Source: Phyllobacterium calauticae (GTDB taxonomy: Bacteria > Pseudomonadota > Alphaproteobacteria > Rhizobiales > Rhizobiaceae). From it: a stretch of DNA of 64,000 nt. Every line of letters starts with the position of its first letter. The first letter of the stretch is position 1. The position numbers were made by a program, and so were the translations under genes. The notes under the pieces are model-generated. The model made no database searches, was not told the origin of the DNA, and saw nothing but the letters and a program-made list of their open reading frames with translations. The DNA lies in contig NZ_JAGENB010000001.1 in the NCBI RefSeq assembly GCF_019991125.1, forward strand, positions 434,001 to 498,000, written 5' to 3'. Below, piece by piece: positions 16,859 through 25,483 of the stretch.

Positions 16859-17385
16859 GCCGAGATGGCCTTGAACATGATGGTGGTGGCGTCGAGATGA
16901 TCCTTGAACGGATCACGGCAGTAGTCCGGAATAATCCCGGCAATCTGATAACCCAGGCTGAGGTAAAGCGGTTCCGCGTTGTCGCCGGTCCGCGTGTCGA
17001 GGGTGATCAAACCCCGCCCCAACCGGTGCGCCGCGCTTTCCAGCGCGACCATCAACGCCTTGGCGATTCCCTGGCGGCGGAAATCTGGATGCACCATCAC
17101 CTTGCGGATTTCGGCCCGGTGCGGCTGATTGGGCGGCGTATCGTAATCAAGCTGGCCGGTTCCCGCGATCTTTCCATCCTTACGGACCACGAGCAACAAT
17201 CGTTTGCCTTGCCGGACCGCTGGAAGCACGCTCATCATCCAGAACGCCTCCCCGTCCGCTTGCGAGAACGGCAAGACAAAGCCGATGCTGGCACCGCCAT
17301 GCACACAGGCATGCAGGAGCGCGCCGAGCGCCTGCACATGGGCCTCGATGTCATCGGCATCAAAAACAGCAGTATCGTTGGTCAA
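16855..17385 (-). CDS. GNAT-family N-acetyltransferase
   Basis: About 176 residues. The acetyl-CoA-binding signature is EIRKVMVHPDFRRQGIAKALM (V..RRxGxA motif) in the second half, followed by TLDTRTGDNAEPLYLSLGY, the typical end of the fold. The acceptor substrate is unknown. I chose TTG at 17385, with GAGG 5 bp upstream, just after the regulator stop. An ATG at 17412 would overlap the regulator. It lies downstream of the XRE-cupin gene on the same strand and is probably co-transcribed with it. Confidence 0.82.
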   Translation of the reverse strand: MTNDTAVFDADDIEAHVQALGALLHACVHGGASIGFVLPFSQADGEAFWMMSVLPAVRQGKRLLLVVRKDGKIAGTGQLDYDTPPNQPHRAEIRKVMVHPDFRRQGIAKALMVALESAAHRLGRGLITLDTRTGDNAEPLYLSLGYQIAGIIPDYCRDPFKDHLDATTIMFKAISA

Positions 17386-17392
17386 TGGAGCC

Positions 17393-17965
17393 TCACAGCA
17401 TGAAAAGCACATAGCGTGCACCGGAATGTTCGGATGTGGCAAAGGCGCTGGGCCCGAACAGCTGATAGCGCAGGCAGTCGCCGGGATTGAGAGCATGGGT
17501 CTGACCATCGACGGCCACCTCAAGCTGGCCTTCGATCAGCAGCAAATGATGTTCGAGACCCGGGCGTGGCGGGTTGTCATAGGAAATGCGGACACCGGGA
17601 TCGAGTTCGCATTCCAGCATCTCGCCCGCCAGGGTTTGCGCCGGCGGCGATACGGAACGGCGCTTGAAGCCGACACTCGGATCAATCCACACGGCTTGCG
17701 CATCGCGGCTGATCAGCGGCGCGAACTCATCCTCGACCATATGCATCAGCCGCGACATCGTGAGGCCATAGGTGGAGCACAGCTTGCCGAGCACCTGGGC
17801 GGTGGGACTGACCTCGGCATTTTCGAGCCGGGACAGCGTCGCACGGCTCACCATGCTGCGGCGGGCAAGCTCATCCAGCGACCACTCGCGTTCCGCCCGC
17901 AATCCTTTGAGGCGCTTGGCGATGCGTTGATCCATAGCAGCGGTATCAATCGAGTTATTTTCCAT
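17393..17965 (-). CDS. XRE-family regulator with cupin sensor domain
   Basis: 190 residues. The HTH_XRE domain covers about residues 13-70 (RIAKRLKGLRAEREWSLDEL, then SRATLSRLENAEVSPTAQVL). A cupin domain covers residues 110-190 (LEHHLLLIEGQLEVAVDG, NPGDCLRYQLFGPSAF). Such proteins sense small metabolites, often amino acids or amines, and repress adjacent transport or modification genes. The start at 17965 fits the domain; the frame upstream is noncoding. It is divergent from a LysE-type exporter and followed by the GNAT gene, so the three may form one response unit. Confidence 0.88.
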   Translation of the reverse strand: MENNSIDTAAMDQRIAKRLKGLRAEREWSLDELARRSMVSRATLSRLENAEVSPTAQVLGKLCSTYGLTMSRLMHMVEDEFAPLISRDAQAVWIDPSVGFKRRSVSPPAQTLAGEMLECELDPGVRISYDNPPRPGLEHHLLLIEGQLEVAVDGQTHALNPGDCLRYQLFGPSAFATSEHSGARYVLFML

Positions 17966-17989
17966 ATATGAGAAATTATCTCTATATGG
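17962..17989. promoter_or_regulatory. Dyad over the start of the XRE-cupin gene
   Basis: CCATATA (17962-17968) and TATATGG (17983-17989) are inverted around a 14-bp core that itself has GAGA and TCTC in inverted order. The dyad covers the regulator start codon and the region just upstream. This position suits autoregulation and control of the divergent LysE gene (inference). Confidence 0.4.
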
Positions 17990-18130
17990 AGATGAAGTCA
18001 ATCGCATTTCGAAGATGTCTGCCGGATGTTGACGCCGCCTCACGGCCAAAACCGAATGCCGCTTCCGCCCGGACACTTTTTGTCTATAATTCCAGTTCCA
18101 TTCCCTTGGGACCCACGTCCGGAGCCGCAC

Positions 18131-18763
18131 ATGCCATCCACCGAACTTTTGATCGCTTTTTTCATCACCACGGCGATCTTTGCCTATATTCCCGGTCCCG
18201 CCATGCTGTACGCGGCGGCGCAAACCATTGCGCGCGGCCGCTGGTCCGGGCTGATGGCGGCATTCGGCATTCATCTCGGCGGCTATGTGCATGTGTTTGC
18301 TGCGGCGGCCGGATTGTCGGTGCTGTTCCATGCCGTGCCGATGCTCTATCTCGCGGTCAAGTTCTGCGGCGCGGCCTATCTGGTCTGGCTCGGCATTTCG
18401 CTGTTTCGTGCCAAGGTCAATGGCGACGTCACCATGCCGGGCGTGGAGCAGAAATCCGCCCGCCGGGCCTTTCTTGAAAGCATCAGCGTCGAGGTTCTCA
18501 ACCCGAAGACGGCGATTTTCTTCATGGCGTTCCTGCCGCAGTTCATCGACACTTCGGCGGCGTTTCCGGTCTGGCTGCAGTTCGTGCTGCTCGGAACCAT
18601 GGTCAATCTGATGTTCTCTTCCGCCGACCTGGCCTGCGTGATCCTGGCGGGAGCCGTGGTCACGCGCCTGAAGCGCTCAAGCCATGCCCAGCGGCTGATG
18701 CAGCGCGCCGGCGGAACGATCCTGGTGGGGCTCGGTGTGCATCTCGCTCTGCAGAAGAGCTGA
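18131..18763 (+). CDS. LysE/RhtB-family amino-acid exporter
   Basis: 210-residue inner-membrane protein with about six hydrophobic helices. The LysE/RhtB signature is visible near the N-terminus (IPGPAMLYAAAQTIARGRWSG) and at NPKTAIFFMAFLPQFID in the middle. It probably exports an amino acid or derivative. I chose the ATG at 18131 (MPSTELL) with GGAG 7 bp upstream; the longer frame from 18026 is proline-rich and unlike the family. It is divergent from the XRE-cupin regulator and converges on the VOC gene with a 1-bp gap. Confidence 0.88.
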   Translation: MPSTELLIAFFITTAIFAYIPGPAMLYAAAQTIARGRWSGLMAAFGIHLGGYVHVFAAAAGLSVLFHAVPMLYLAVKFCGAAYLVWLGISLFRAKVNGDVTMPGVEQKSARRAFLESISVEVLNPKTAIFFMAFLPQFIDTSAAFPVWLQFVLLGTMVNLMFSSADLACVILAGAVVTRLKRSSHAQRLMQRAGGTILVGLGVHLALQKS

Positions 18764-18764
18764 T

Positions 18765-19202
18765 TTAGCCTCGTCCGTCCGGATAGACCGCCGGTCCCTT
18801 GATCTCGATCTTGTTGCCGAAGGGATCGCGGATGTAAAACAAGTGCCCCATACCGCGGGCGCCGCCATGCATCGCCTCCCGCTCGATCTCGACCCCATGG
18901 GCATCGAGATGGGCGCGCAGCGCATCATGATCGAACGGCCCGGTTGCGATGCAGACATGATCGACGTTGCGCCCGCCCGACACCGGCGGAACAGCACTGG
19001 CGGCGCCGGGGTGGGTAATGTCCCACAGGACGATCAGCGCCGACCCGCACCAGACCTGCTCCATCCCGAGCGCCGGATAGATATAGCCAGGCCGGCAGCC
19101 GAGAACCTCGTAGTAGAATTTCAGCGCGGACGGCATGTCATCGACGAGAAAGACCACATGATCGATGCCCACCAGAGAAAACGGAACACTCGCTGCCTGC
19201 AT
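18765..19202 (-). CDS. VOC-family (glyoxalase/dioxygenase-like) protein
   Basis: 145 residues forming two beta-alpha-beta-beta-beta modules of the vicinal oxygen chelate fold: IDHVVFLVDDMPSALKFYYE at the start, VDHVCIATG in the middle, and GHLFYIRDPFGNKIEIKGP at the end. Metal-ligand-like residues (H in DHVVF, E in KIEIKG) are present. The reaction is unknown; candidates are glyoxalase, dioxygenase or fosfomycin/bleomycin-resistance type. I chose the ATG at 19202 because AGGAG lies 7 bp upstream. Confidence 0.82.
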   Translation of the reverse strand: MQAASVPFSLVGIDHVVFLVDDMPSALKFYYEVLGCRPGYIYPALGMEQVWCGSALIVLWDITHPGAASAVPPVSGGRNVDHVCIATGPFDHDALRAHLDAHGVEIEREAMHGGARGMGHLFYIRDPFGNKIEIKGPAVYPDGRG

Positions 19203-19258
19203 GGATGTCTCCTCGGGTTCTGATATCCTGCGTGTGAACCGCATCCCGTAAAACAAAA

Positions 19259-19288
19259 TCCGGAACGCCCCTGCCAGGGCGCTCCGGA
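19259..19288 (-). terminator. Rho-independent terminator of tolC
   Basis: TCCGGA-A-CGCCC and GGGCG-C-TCCGGA form an 11-bp stem with one mismatch and a 6-nt loop. On the reverse strand it is followed by GATTTTGTTTT. It begins 23 bp after the tolC stop. Confidence 0.75.
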
Positions 19289-19311
19289 ACTGTAATACTC
19301 AAAGGACCTGT

Positions 19312-20685
19312 TCAGCGGCCGTCGGGGGTTTTTGTACCGCCCCATTTGTCCTTCACGGCGTCAAAATGCTCTTCCGGCTTGTATTCGGCAACCTGCAGGC
19401 CAACCTGCTTTGCCGTCAGGCGGCCCATGGCGGAAAGAACCTGATAGCTGCTGACGACGCTGTCATGCTCTGCCTGCACCAGCGCGAGCTGACCCGTGAT
19501 AACATCGGCCTGAGCATTCAAGACGTCGAGGGTTGTGCGCTGACCGACCTTGCGCTCCTCGATCACGCCATTGAGCGCAAGCTGGGCTGCGGCCACAACG
19601 CTCCTCTGCGCCACAATGGAGGCTCTGGCGGCATCCAGTCTTGACCACGCGGCGGCAACGGCCTGACGGACGCTGTCTTTCGACACATCCACCTCGATGC
19701 GCCGCTGGCCGAGATTTTCCTTCGACTGGCGCACTGTTGCCGCTGTTCGACCGGCCCCATAGATCGGAATCGTCACGTTCAGTTTGGCCGATGCCGCGGA
19801 ATTGTTGGGTGAGGTCGCCGATCCGCCCTGGAAAAAATCCGTCCGGCTGAGCGTTCCCGTGGCGCCGGCCTGCGGCAGCAGTACACCCTCGTTCACCTTG
19901 ACCTGATACCCGGCAACATCGGTGTTGAGTTTCGCAGCCCCGATCAGCGGATGATTGGCATCGGCGATGGAATAGGCCTGATTAAGCGATTTAGGCAAGG
20001 ATTTGGCGGTTGCCGCCGCAGTCAGAGACCCTGGAGTGGCCCCGACGGTCTGGACGTAGGTGGCTTCGGCAATCTTCACATTGGCACGGGCGGTATTGCG
20101 GTCGTTGACCGCTGTCGCCTGCGATGCTTCTGCCTGGGCAACATCGGTGCGGGTGCCCTCGCCCACATCGAACCGTGCACGGTTGGAGCGCACCTGCTCG
20201 TTGAGGAATGCCAGGTTCTTTTCGCGCAGGGCAACAATCTGGCGGTTGAGGTAGACATCCATATAGGCCTGCACGGTCGTCGCCAGAATGGTCTGCTCAC
20301 TGCCGCGCAAGTTTTCGCGGGCCGCAAGCACGCCGGTCTCTGCCGCCGCAACGTTGTTCCTGGTCTGGAAACCGTCGAACAGCATCTGGTCAACCTCAAC
20401 ACCTTCGGTGGAGGAGCTTTTTGTTCCTGCCCTTTGGCCATCAATTTTGCTGCGCTCGGTATTGACCGAGACCTGGCCGGTCACGCGCGGGCGGTAACCG
20501 GATTTGGCAATCGCCACGTTCTCGTCCGTCACCCGGACGCCGGCGCGGTTCGCATTCAGCGTCGAATTGTTCTGATAGGCCTTCGACATCGCACCGAAAA
20601 TCGTTTCGGCCATGGAAGGCGTTGCTGTCAGAACCGAAGTCATCAGCAGGATCGCAGTGAGGCTTCGCTTGGCTGTTATGGACAC
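19312..20685 (-). CDS. tolC: TolC-family outer-membrane efflux/secretion channel
   Basis: About 457 residues. A signal peptide (MSITAKRSLTAILLMTSVL to PSMA) is followed by two repeated outer-membrane efflux domains. These show long coiled-coil stretches (RENLRGSEQTILATTVQAYM, RDNTARAN-type segments, IVAQRSVVAAAQLALNGVIEE) and RTTLDVLNAQ, the usual end of the second repeat. It serves as exit duct for RND pumps and type I secretion, like BepC of Brucella. I prefer the GTG at 20685, which gives a clean signal peptide and has GGAG upstream; an ATG at 20757 adds a polar extension. It is monocistronic. It might serve the RTX protein nearby. Confidence 0.9.
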   Translation of the reverse strand: MSITAKRSLTAILLMTSVLTATPSMAETIFGAMSKAYQNNSTLNANRAGVRVTDENVAIAKSGYRPRVTGQVSVNTERSKIDGQRAGTKSSSTEGVEVDQMLFDGFQTRNNVAAAETGVLAARENLRGSEQTILATTVQAYMDVYLNRQIVALREKNLAFLNEQVRSNRARFDVGEGTRTDVAQAEASQATAVNDRNTARANVKIAEATYVQTVGATPGSLTAAATAKSLPKSLNQAYSIADANHPLIGAAKLNTDVAGYQVKVNEGVLLPQAGATGTLSRTDFFQGGSATSPNNSAASAKLNVTIPIYGAGRTAATVRQSKENLGQRRIEVDVSKDSVRQAVAAAWSRLDAARASIVAQRSVVAAAQLALNGVIEERKVGQRTTLDVLNAQADVITGQLALVQAEHDSVVSSYQVLSAMGRLTAKQVGLQVAEYKPEEHFDAVKDKWGGTKTPDGR

Positions 20686-20810
20686 GGTGAATTTCTCCGA
20701 CAGTTTGAACAGAGGACTCGGCTCAGCGAACCGCTCGTTCCGATTTGCATGAGACATTGCGCTACGAACCGCCGATGTCAATGTTGAAAACCGGATGAGC
20801 GGCGTTTTTA

Positions 20811-22091
20811 CTATACCTCACCCTTCTCGCGGGCGATAGCGCGCCAGCCGATATCACGCCGGTAAAAGCCTTCCGGCCAGTCGATCCGGGCAATCGCAGC
20901 ATAGGCGGCATCCTGCGCCTGCTGCACCGTTTTGCCGCTCGCTGTGACATTAAGCACACGCCCGCCATTGGCGACAAGCGCGCCGTCTTTCTCGGCGGTG
21001 CCCGCGTGGAATATTCTTACCGTGTCCGACTGCGCCGCATCGGCACCCCGGATCACGCTGCCCTTCTGCGGAGATGCGGGATAGCCCTTTGCGGCCATGA
21101 CGACCGTCAGCGCCGGATCGTCGTTCCAGCGCACCGACATCTGGTCCAGTGCGCCATCGGCGGCTGCCTTCAACAACAGGAGCACATCGTCCTTCAGCCG
21201 CAGCATCAGCACCTGTGTTTCCGGGTCACCGAAGCGGGTGTTGTATTCGATCAGCTTCGGGCCGTCCCCGGTGATCATCAGGCCGGCAAACAGCACGCCG
21301 CTGAACGGCGCACCGATTTCCGCCATGCCGCGCATGGTCGGCTCGATCAGTTCACGCATGGTGCGGTCAATGATCGCCTGTGTCATGACCGGTGCGGGCG
21401 AATAGGCACCCATGCCGCCGGTATTGGCACCGGTATCGCCGTCGCCGACGCGCTTGTGATCCTGTGCCGTGCCGAAAGGAAGGGCTGTCTTGCCATCGCA
21501 GAGGCAGAAGAAGCTGGCTTCCTCGCCATCGAGAAATTCTTCCACCACCACTTCGGCGCCGGCGCCACCAAAGGCACCGTCAAAGCAGGCGTCCACCGCG
21601 TCAAGGGCTTCCTGCACGGTCATGGCCACCACGACACCCTTGCCCGCCGCCAAACCGTCCGCCTTCACCACGATGGGCGCGCCCTGCTTTTCCACATAGG
21701 CCCGGGCGGCTGCGGCATCGCTGAAGCGGCCATAGGCGCCGGTCGGAATGTTGAAGCGGGCGCAGAGATCCTTGGTGAAGCCCTTTGAGCCTTCCAGCTG
21801 CGCAGCCGCCTTGGACGGGCCGAATACGGAAATGCCTGCGGCGCGCAGATCGTCGGCGATACCGGCAACCAATGGTGCTTCCGGGCCGACGACGACGAAA
21901 TCAACCGCTTTTTCCCTGCAGAATGCAACGATGGCGGCGTGATCGGCCGGATCGAGTGCCACGCATTCGGCCTCATGCGCAATGCCGGGATTGCCGGGAG
22001 CGCAGTAGAGCTTTGTCAGCACGGGAGACGCCGCGATCTTCCAGGCCAGAGCGTGTTCGCGGCCACCGGAACCAATAAGCAAGACGTTCAT
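20811..22091 (-). CDS. purD: Phosphoribosylamine-glycine ligase
   Basis: Second step of purine synthesis: ATP-dependent joining of glycine to phosphoribosylamine. 426 residues, the normal length. The start is [18 protein letters not shown]. The ATP-grasp domain shows [15 protein letters not shown] and [14 protein letters not shown], the metal-site signature. The C-terminal domain follows. I chose the ATG at 22091; the frame upstream (to 22166) does not belong to the family. It is divergent from ubiA. Confidence 0.95.
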   Translation of the reverse strand: MNVLLIGSGGREHALAWKIAASPVLTKLYCAPGNPGIAHEAECVALDPADHAAIVAFCREKAVDFVVVGPEAPLVAGIADDLRAAGISVFGPSKAAAQLEGSKGFTKDLCARFNIPTGAYGRFSDAAAARAYVEKQGAPIVVKADGLAAGKGVVVAMTVQEALDAVDACFDGAFGGAGAEVVVEEFLDGEEASFFCLCDGKTALPFGTAQDHKRVGDGDTGANTGGMGAYSPAPVMTQAIIDRTMRELIEPTMRGMAEIGAPFSGVLFAGLMITGDGPKLIEYNTRFGDPETQVLMLRLKDDVLLLLKAAADGALDQMSVRWNDDPALTVVMAAKGYPASPQKGSVIRGADAAQSDTVRIFHAGTAEKDGALVANGGRVLNVTASGKTVQQAQDAAYAAIARIDWPEGFYRRDIGWRAIAREKGEV

Positions 22092-22230
22092 CGTTTTCTG
22101 CTCCGTGCATGAAGGGGTTGCTGTGTCGGTATGGCCTCGGGCGCGAAGGGTCAAGCGCGCAATCACAGATTTGCCCTGAATTCAGGCGTAATTTACTTGA
22201 CTGGCGCAGCGCCCGCTGCAAGGTCACGCC

Positions 22231-23241
22231 ATGACACCGGAAAAAGACATCATACAGTCAAGCCAAGGCCGGGGCCGCGTTTTCGACGCGCCGTCGGGAC
22301 ATTGGGTTTATCGCGCACTGCCAGCCTGGCTCTGGCCCTACGCGCAGCTGGCGCGCTGGGACCGCCCCATCGGCTGGTGGCTCCTGCTTTGGCCCTGCTG
22401 GTGGTCCGTCGCCCTGGCGGCAAGTGCCGGCGCCAAGGTCGGCGATTCCGTCTGGTCGATCATTCCTTCCCCCTGGCACCTCGCCCTGTTCCTGATCGGT
22501 GCGGTCGCCATGCGCGGCGCGGGCTGCACCTATAATGATCTGGCCGACGAGGACATCGACAATCAGGTGGCGCGTACCCGTTCGCGTCCGCTGCCTTCGG
22601 GCCAGGTGACGCGCAAACAGGCCAAAATATTCATAGTGCTGCAAGCGCTTGTGGGGCTGTTGGTGGTCATCCAGTTCAACCTCTTCACCATTCTTCTCTC
22701 CATCGCCTCGCTGGTGATCGTTGCGATCTATCCGTTCATGAAGCGCATCACCAACTGGCCGCAGCTTGTGCTCGGGCTCGCCTTCTCCTGGGGTGCCCTT
22801 GTCGGCTGGTCCGCGCATTTCGGGGCACCAGCGACGCTGAAAGACTTTCTCCCGCCGCTGCTGCTTTATGCCGGCTCGATCCTCTGGGTGATCGGCTATG
22901 ACACGATCTACGCCCATCAGGACAAGGAGGACGATGCCCTCGTCGGCGTGGGTTCGACCGCGCGGCTGTTCGGCAGCCGCACCCGCGAAGCGCTGATGGT
23001 GCTCTATGGCGGTGCGCTGGTGCTGTTCCTCGGAGCCTTTGCCATGGCGGAAGTGCCCATGCCCGCTGTTGCCGGTCTTCTGGCGGCAGGAGCACATATG
23101 TACCGCCAGATCATGGTGCTCGACATCGACGATCCCGCACAATGCCTGCGCCTCTTCCACTCCAACAAAGTTGTCGGCTGGCTGATTTTTGCCGGGCTGG
23201 TACTCGGCGCGCTGTGGACGGTGGTCAAACCGTTCTTTTAG
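22231..23241 (+). CDS. ubiA: 4-hydroxybenzoate polyprenyltransferase
   Basis: Membrane enzyme that prenylates 4-hydroxybenzoate in ubiquinone synthesis. 336 residues with about eight to nine hydrophobic helices. Both aspartate motifs that bind Mg-prenyl diphosphate are present: NDLADEDIDNQVARTRSRPL in the first half and YDTIYAHQDKEDD in the second. AAGGTC precedes the ATG. Its prenyl donor is probably made by the polyprenyl synthase at 33.9-34.9 kb. It overlaps the end of the convergent aminotransferase gene by 4 bp. Confidence 0.94.
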   Translation: MTPEKDIIQSSQGRGRVFDAPSGHWVYRALPAWLWPYAQLARWDRPIGWWLLLWPCWWSVALAASAGAKVGDSVWSIIPSPWHLALFLIGAVAMRGAGCTYNDLADEDIDNQVARTRSRPLPSGQVTRKQAKIFIVLQALVGLLVVIQFNLFTILLSIASLVIVAIYPFMKRITNWPQLVLGLAFSWGALVGWSAHFGAPATLKDFLPPLLLYAGSILWVIGYDTIYAHQDKEDDALVGVGSTARLFGSRTREALMVLYGGALVLFLGAFAMAEVPMPAVAGLLAAGAHMYRQIMVLDIDDPAQCLRLFHSNKVVGWLIFAGLVLGALWTVVKPFF

Positions 23242-24530
23242 CTTGAACTGATCGCACTCAAGCCTTCAACCAATCGGTCAAGCTCAGCCTCGGTCGTGTA
23301 GAGCGCTGGCGAAACCCGCAGGCATTGGCCTTTGGCCACCCCGGTGCGTCGTACAGTCAGGACGCGATGCTTGTCGCGCAGTGCCGTCATCAAGACGTTG
23401 TTATCGTCCTTGCTGATCTTGCCCTTGATGCGGAACGACGTGATGCCGGCATGCATGGTGTCGTCGTCGGGCGTGAGGATTTCGACAGTTTCGATCGCCC
23501 GCGCCTGTTTCACCCAATAGTTGCGAAGATAGGTCAGGCGTGCCTGTTTGCGCTTCGAGCTGATCATCTCGTGCAGGTCAAGCGCGGCAGGCACGCTCAA
23601 GGTCGCGGCGAAGTTGGTCGTGCCGGTATGAACACGTGAGCGGATATCGTCCTTCGACCAGTCTTCATCGGCCAGATCGCGGTCGATATCGGCCAGCCTT
23701 TCCTTGCGAATGTACAGGAAGCCCATGCCAACCGGTGCGCCGATCCATTTATGCAGGTTGAAGCCGACGAAATCCGCGCCGAGATCGGTTACCTTGAAAT
23801 CCATCTGCCCCCAGGAATGGGCCGCGTCGACCACCACATCCACACCGCGGGCACGGGCCATGTCGGCAATCTCGCGAATGGGCATGACAAGCCCGGTGCG
23901 ATGGGACAGATGGGTCAAAAGCAGCAGCTTTGCCTTGGGGGTCGCCTCCAGCACGGTGCGATAGGCATCCAGCACGGCTTCCCGCGTCGCCGGCTCCGGA
24001 ATGGCGAAGGTCTTGACCTCGACACCCCTGCGGCCCGCCAGCGCATTCATGGCATACTGCATGGAATCATAATCGAGATCGGAATAGATCACCGCATCGC
24101 CCGGCTGCAGCTTGTTGTAACCGGTGATCAGCTTTTGCAGGGCTTCGGTGGCGCCGCGCGTCAGGGCGACTTCCTCCGGCGCTGCACCAACCGCCCCGGC
24201 AACCCGGTTGCGCACATCCTCGGCGTCCTTGCCAAAGGCATTGCGGGCATAGACCGTATTCTGCCGGTTTACGCGCTGCGTATTTTCCAGATAGGCCTGC
24301 AGCACAGGGCGGGCCATGATGCCCCAATAGCCATTCTCGAGATTGGCGATCGAGCGCTCCACATCGTAGAGATCGCTCACGGCGGCCCAATAGGCGCGGT
24401 CCGTGGCAATGGCCGTGTCATTGGCGGCAGGAAGCACCGCTGTTTCCATGGCTGATGCCTTGACGATTGTTGCGGCGAGCGCGGTTGCCGCGCTGCCCAT
24501 CAGAAAATGACGACGTTCTATACCTGGCAT
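23238..24530 (-). CDS. Tat-exported class V aminotransferase-like PLP protein
   Basis: 430 residues of the aminotransferase class V fold, the isopenicillin-N-epimerase/cysteine-desulfurase group. The PLP lysine is K261 in FNLHKWIGAP, with D235 and H238 in VDAAHSWGQ. The N-terminus carries a twin-arginine signal (R6-R7-H-F-L-M) followed by a hydrophobic run, GSAATALAATIVKA, so the folded holoenzyme is probably exported to the periplasm. A periplasmic PLP enzyme is uncommon. Substrates could be amino acids or peptidoglycan-derived compounds, but this is not known. It is monocistronic, tail-to-tail with ubiA. Confidence 0.87.
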   Translation of the reverse strand: MPGIERRHFLMGSAATALAATIVKASAMETAVLPAANDTAIATDRAYWAAVSDLYDVERSIANLENGYWGIMARPVLQAYLENTQRVNRQNTVYARNAFGKDAEDVRNRVAGAVGAAPEEVALTRGATEALQKLITGYNKLQPGDAVIYSDLDYDSMQYAMNALAGRRGVEVKTFAIPEPATREAVLDAYRTVLEATPKAKLLLLTHLSHRTGLVMPIREIADMARARGVDVVVDAAHSWGQMDFKVTDLGADFVGFNLHKWIGAPVGMGFLYIRKERLADIDRDLADEDWSKDDIRSRVHTGTTNFAATLSVPAALDLHEMISSKRKQARLTYLRNYWVKQARAIETVEILTPDDDTMHAGITSFRIKGKISKDDNNVLMTALRDKHRVLTVRRTGVAKGQCLRVSPALYTTEAELDRLVEGLSAISSS

Positions 24531-24624
24531 CGGACCGATCCTTCACGCGCTGTGTTCCATCTGGTTCCTGATTAGGACTCCAATGTCACAGCTGCATGAA
24601 GGAATTGACGGTGAAGCCGATTGT

Positions 24625-25197
24625 TCAGCGGTTGCCGGAGGTGATGATTTCCTCACCGCCGACGACGAGACGCAGTCCGAGATTGCCCATCTTGCGGCGG
24701 GCCAGAAAACGCGGACGGCGGCGGCGCGGTTCACGGCCCTGGCGGCGTTCCACGGGTTCGCCCACGGCAACCGGTCCGATGCTCTGCTCGAGCTGGCGGG
24801 CTTCGCCGTCTTCCTCGACCAGCATCATCGGCAGCTTGAACAGATTGGACCAGGCGCGCCAGTCCGCGGCGATGTCATTGAGATCGTGGGCGACCAGCAA
24901 CGGCACCGAAAGATGCGGATCGCTGTGCATCAGTTCGAGCGTCACGGTGATGTCGCCGAGCTCGTCCTCGGCGGCACGGGCCGTCACGCCCTGAAAGGCG
25001 CAGACCGGCAGGGCCAGCGACACCGGCAGGTTGCTGTTCGGCAGTACGCGCTTGACCACCGCGCCGCGCTCATGCAGCGAGAAGGTAATGTCGCCCCGGT
25101 CATCGCGCGTGGCGTAGGTGACGGTCTGTGGCAGGTGGAATGGGTCGAGCCGGAATTCCTGGCCTGCCCAAACCGGCTTTGCTCCGGCTTTTTTCAT
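24625..25197 (-). CDS. DUF6101-type conserved protein
   Basis: About 190 residues, beginning MKKAGAKPVWAGQEFRLDPF, the start typical of a rhizobial family of unknown function (DUF6101). There is no signal peptide or membrane segment. The central part is beta-rich, and the C-terminus has a very basic stretch (RRQGREPRRRRPRFLARRK at about 155-173) that could bind nucleic acid or phospholipid head groups (inference). AGAAGG lies 7 bp before the ATG at 25197; a longer frame reaches 25299. Confidence 0.7.
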   Translation of the reverse strand: MKKAGAKPVWAGQEFRLDPFHLPQTVTYATRDDRGDITFSLHERGAVVKRVLPNSNLPVSLALPVCAFQGVTARAAEDELGDITVTLELMHSDPHLSVPLLVAHDLNDIAADWRAWSNLFKLPMMLVEEDGEARQLEQSIGPVAVGEPVERRQGREPRRRRPRFLARRKMGNLGLRLVVGGEEIITSGNR

Positions 25198-25420
25198 GTG
25201 ACGCCTTCTGTCGATCCTGAGAGCCGGTTTTCCGGTCTTCTCTTTTGTATTTCCCTGTAGAAGCGGACCAATTTTTTCTGGTCTCGTATGGGGAAACAAT
25301 AGGCGCCAATCCCCCCGCTTCGGCTTAACGAACGCGGTTAACCATTTCTCATCGCGGGGAATGGTTATCGAAATTCGACCATCGGTAAGGTTTCAAAAAG
25401 AGAGATAAACAAAAGACTGA

Positions 25421-25455
25421 CGGGGAAGCTCGACTTGCATCGAAACACTTCCCCG
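25421..25455 (-). terminator. Terminator of the FAD-oxidase/tsaC operon
   Basis: CGGGGAAG (25421-25428) pairs with CTTCCCCG (25448-25455). On the reverse strand the stem is followed by TCAGTCTTTTGTTT. It lies 29 bp after the oxidoreductase stop. Confidence 0.6.
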
Positions 25456-25483
25456 CCATCGATAAAGCCATGAAACAGCGCGC

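Noticed and set aside
17966-18331. Long N-terminal extension of the XRE-cupin frame
   Set aside because: It is basic, has no family match and crosses the divergent promoter and the LysE start; the start at 17965 fits the domain.
24539-24602. TCCTTCA/TGAAGGA inverted pair near the aminotransferase start
   Set aside because: Short arms far apart; no more than expected by chance.
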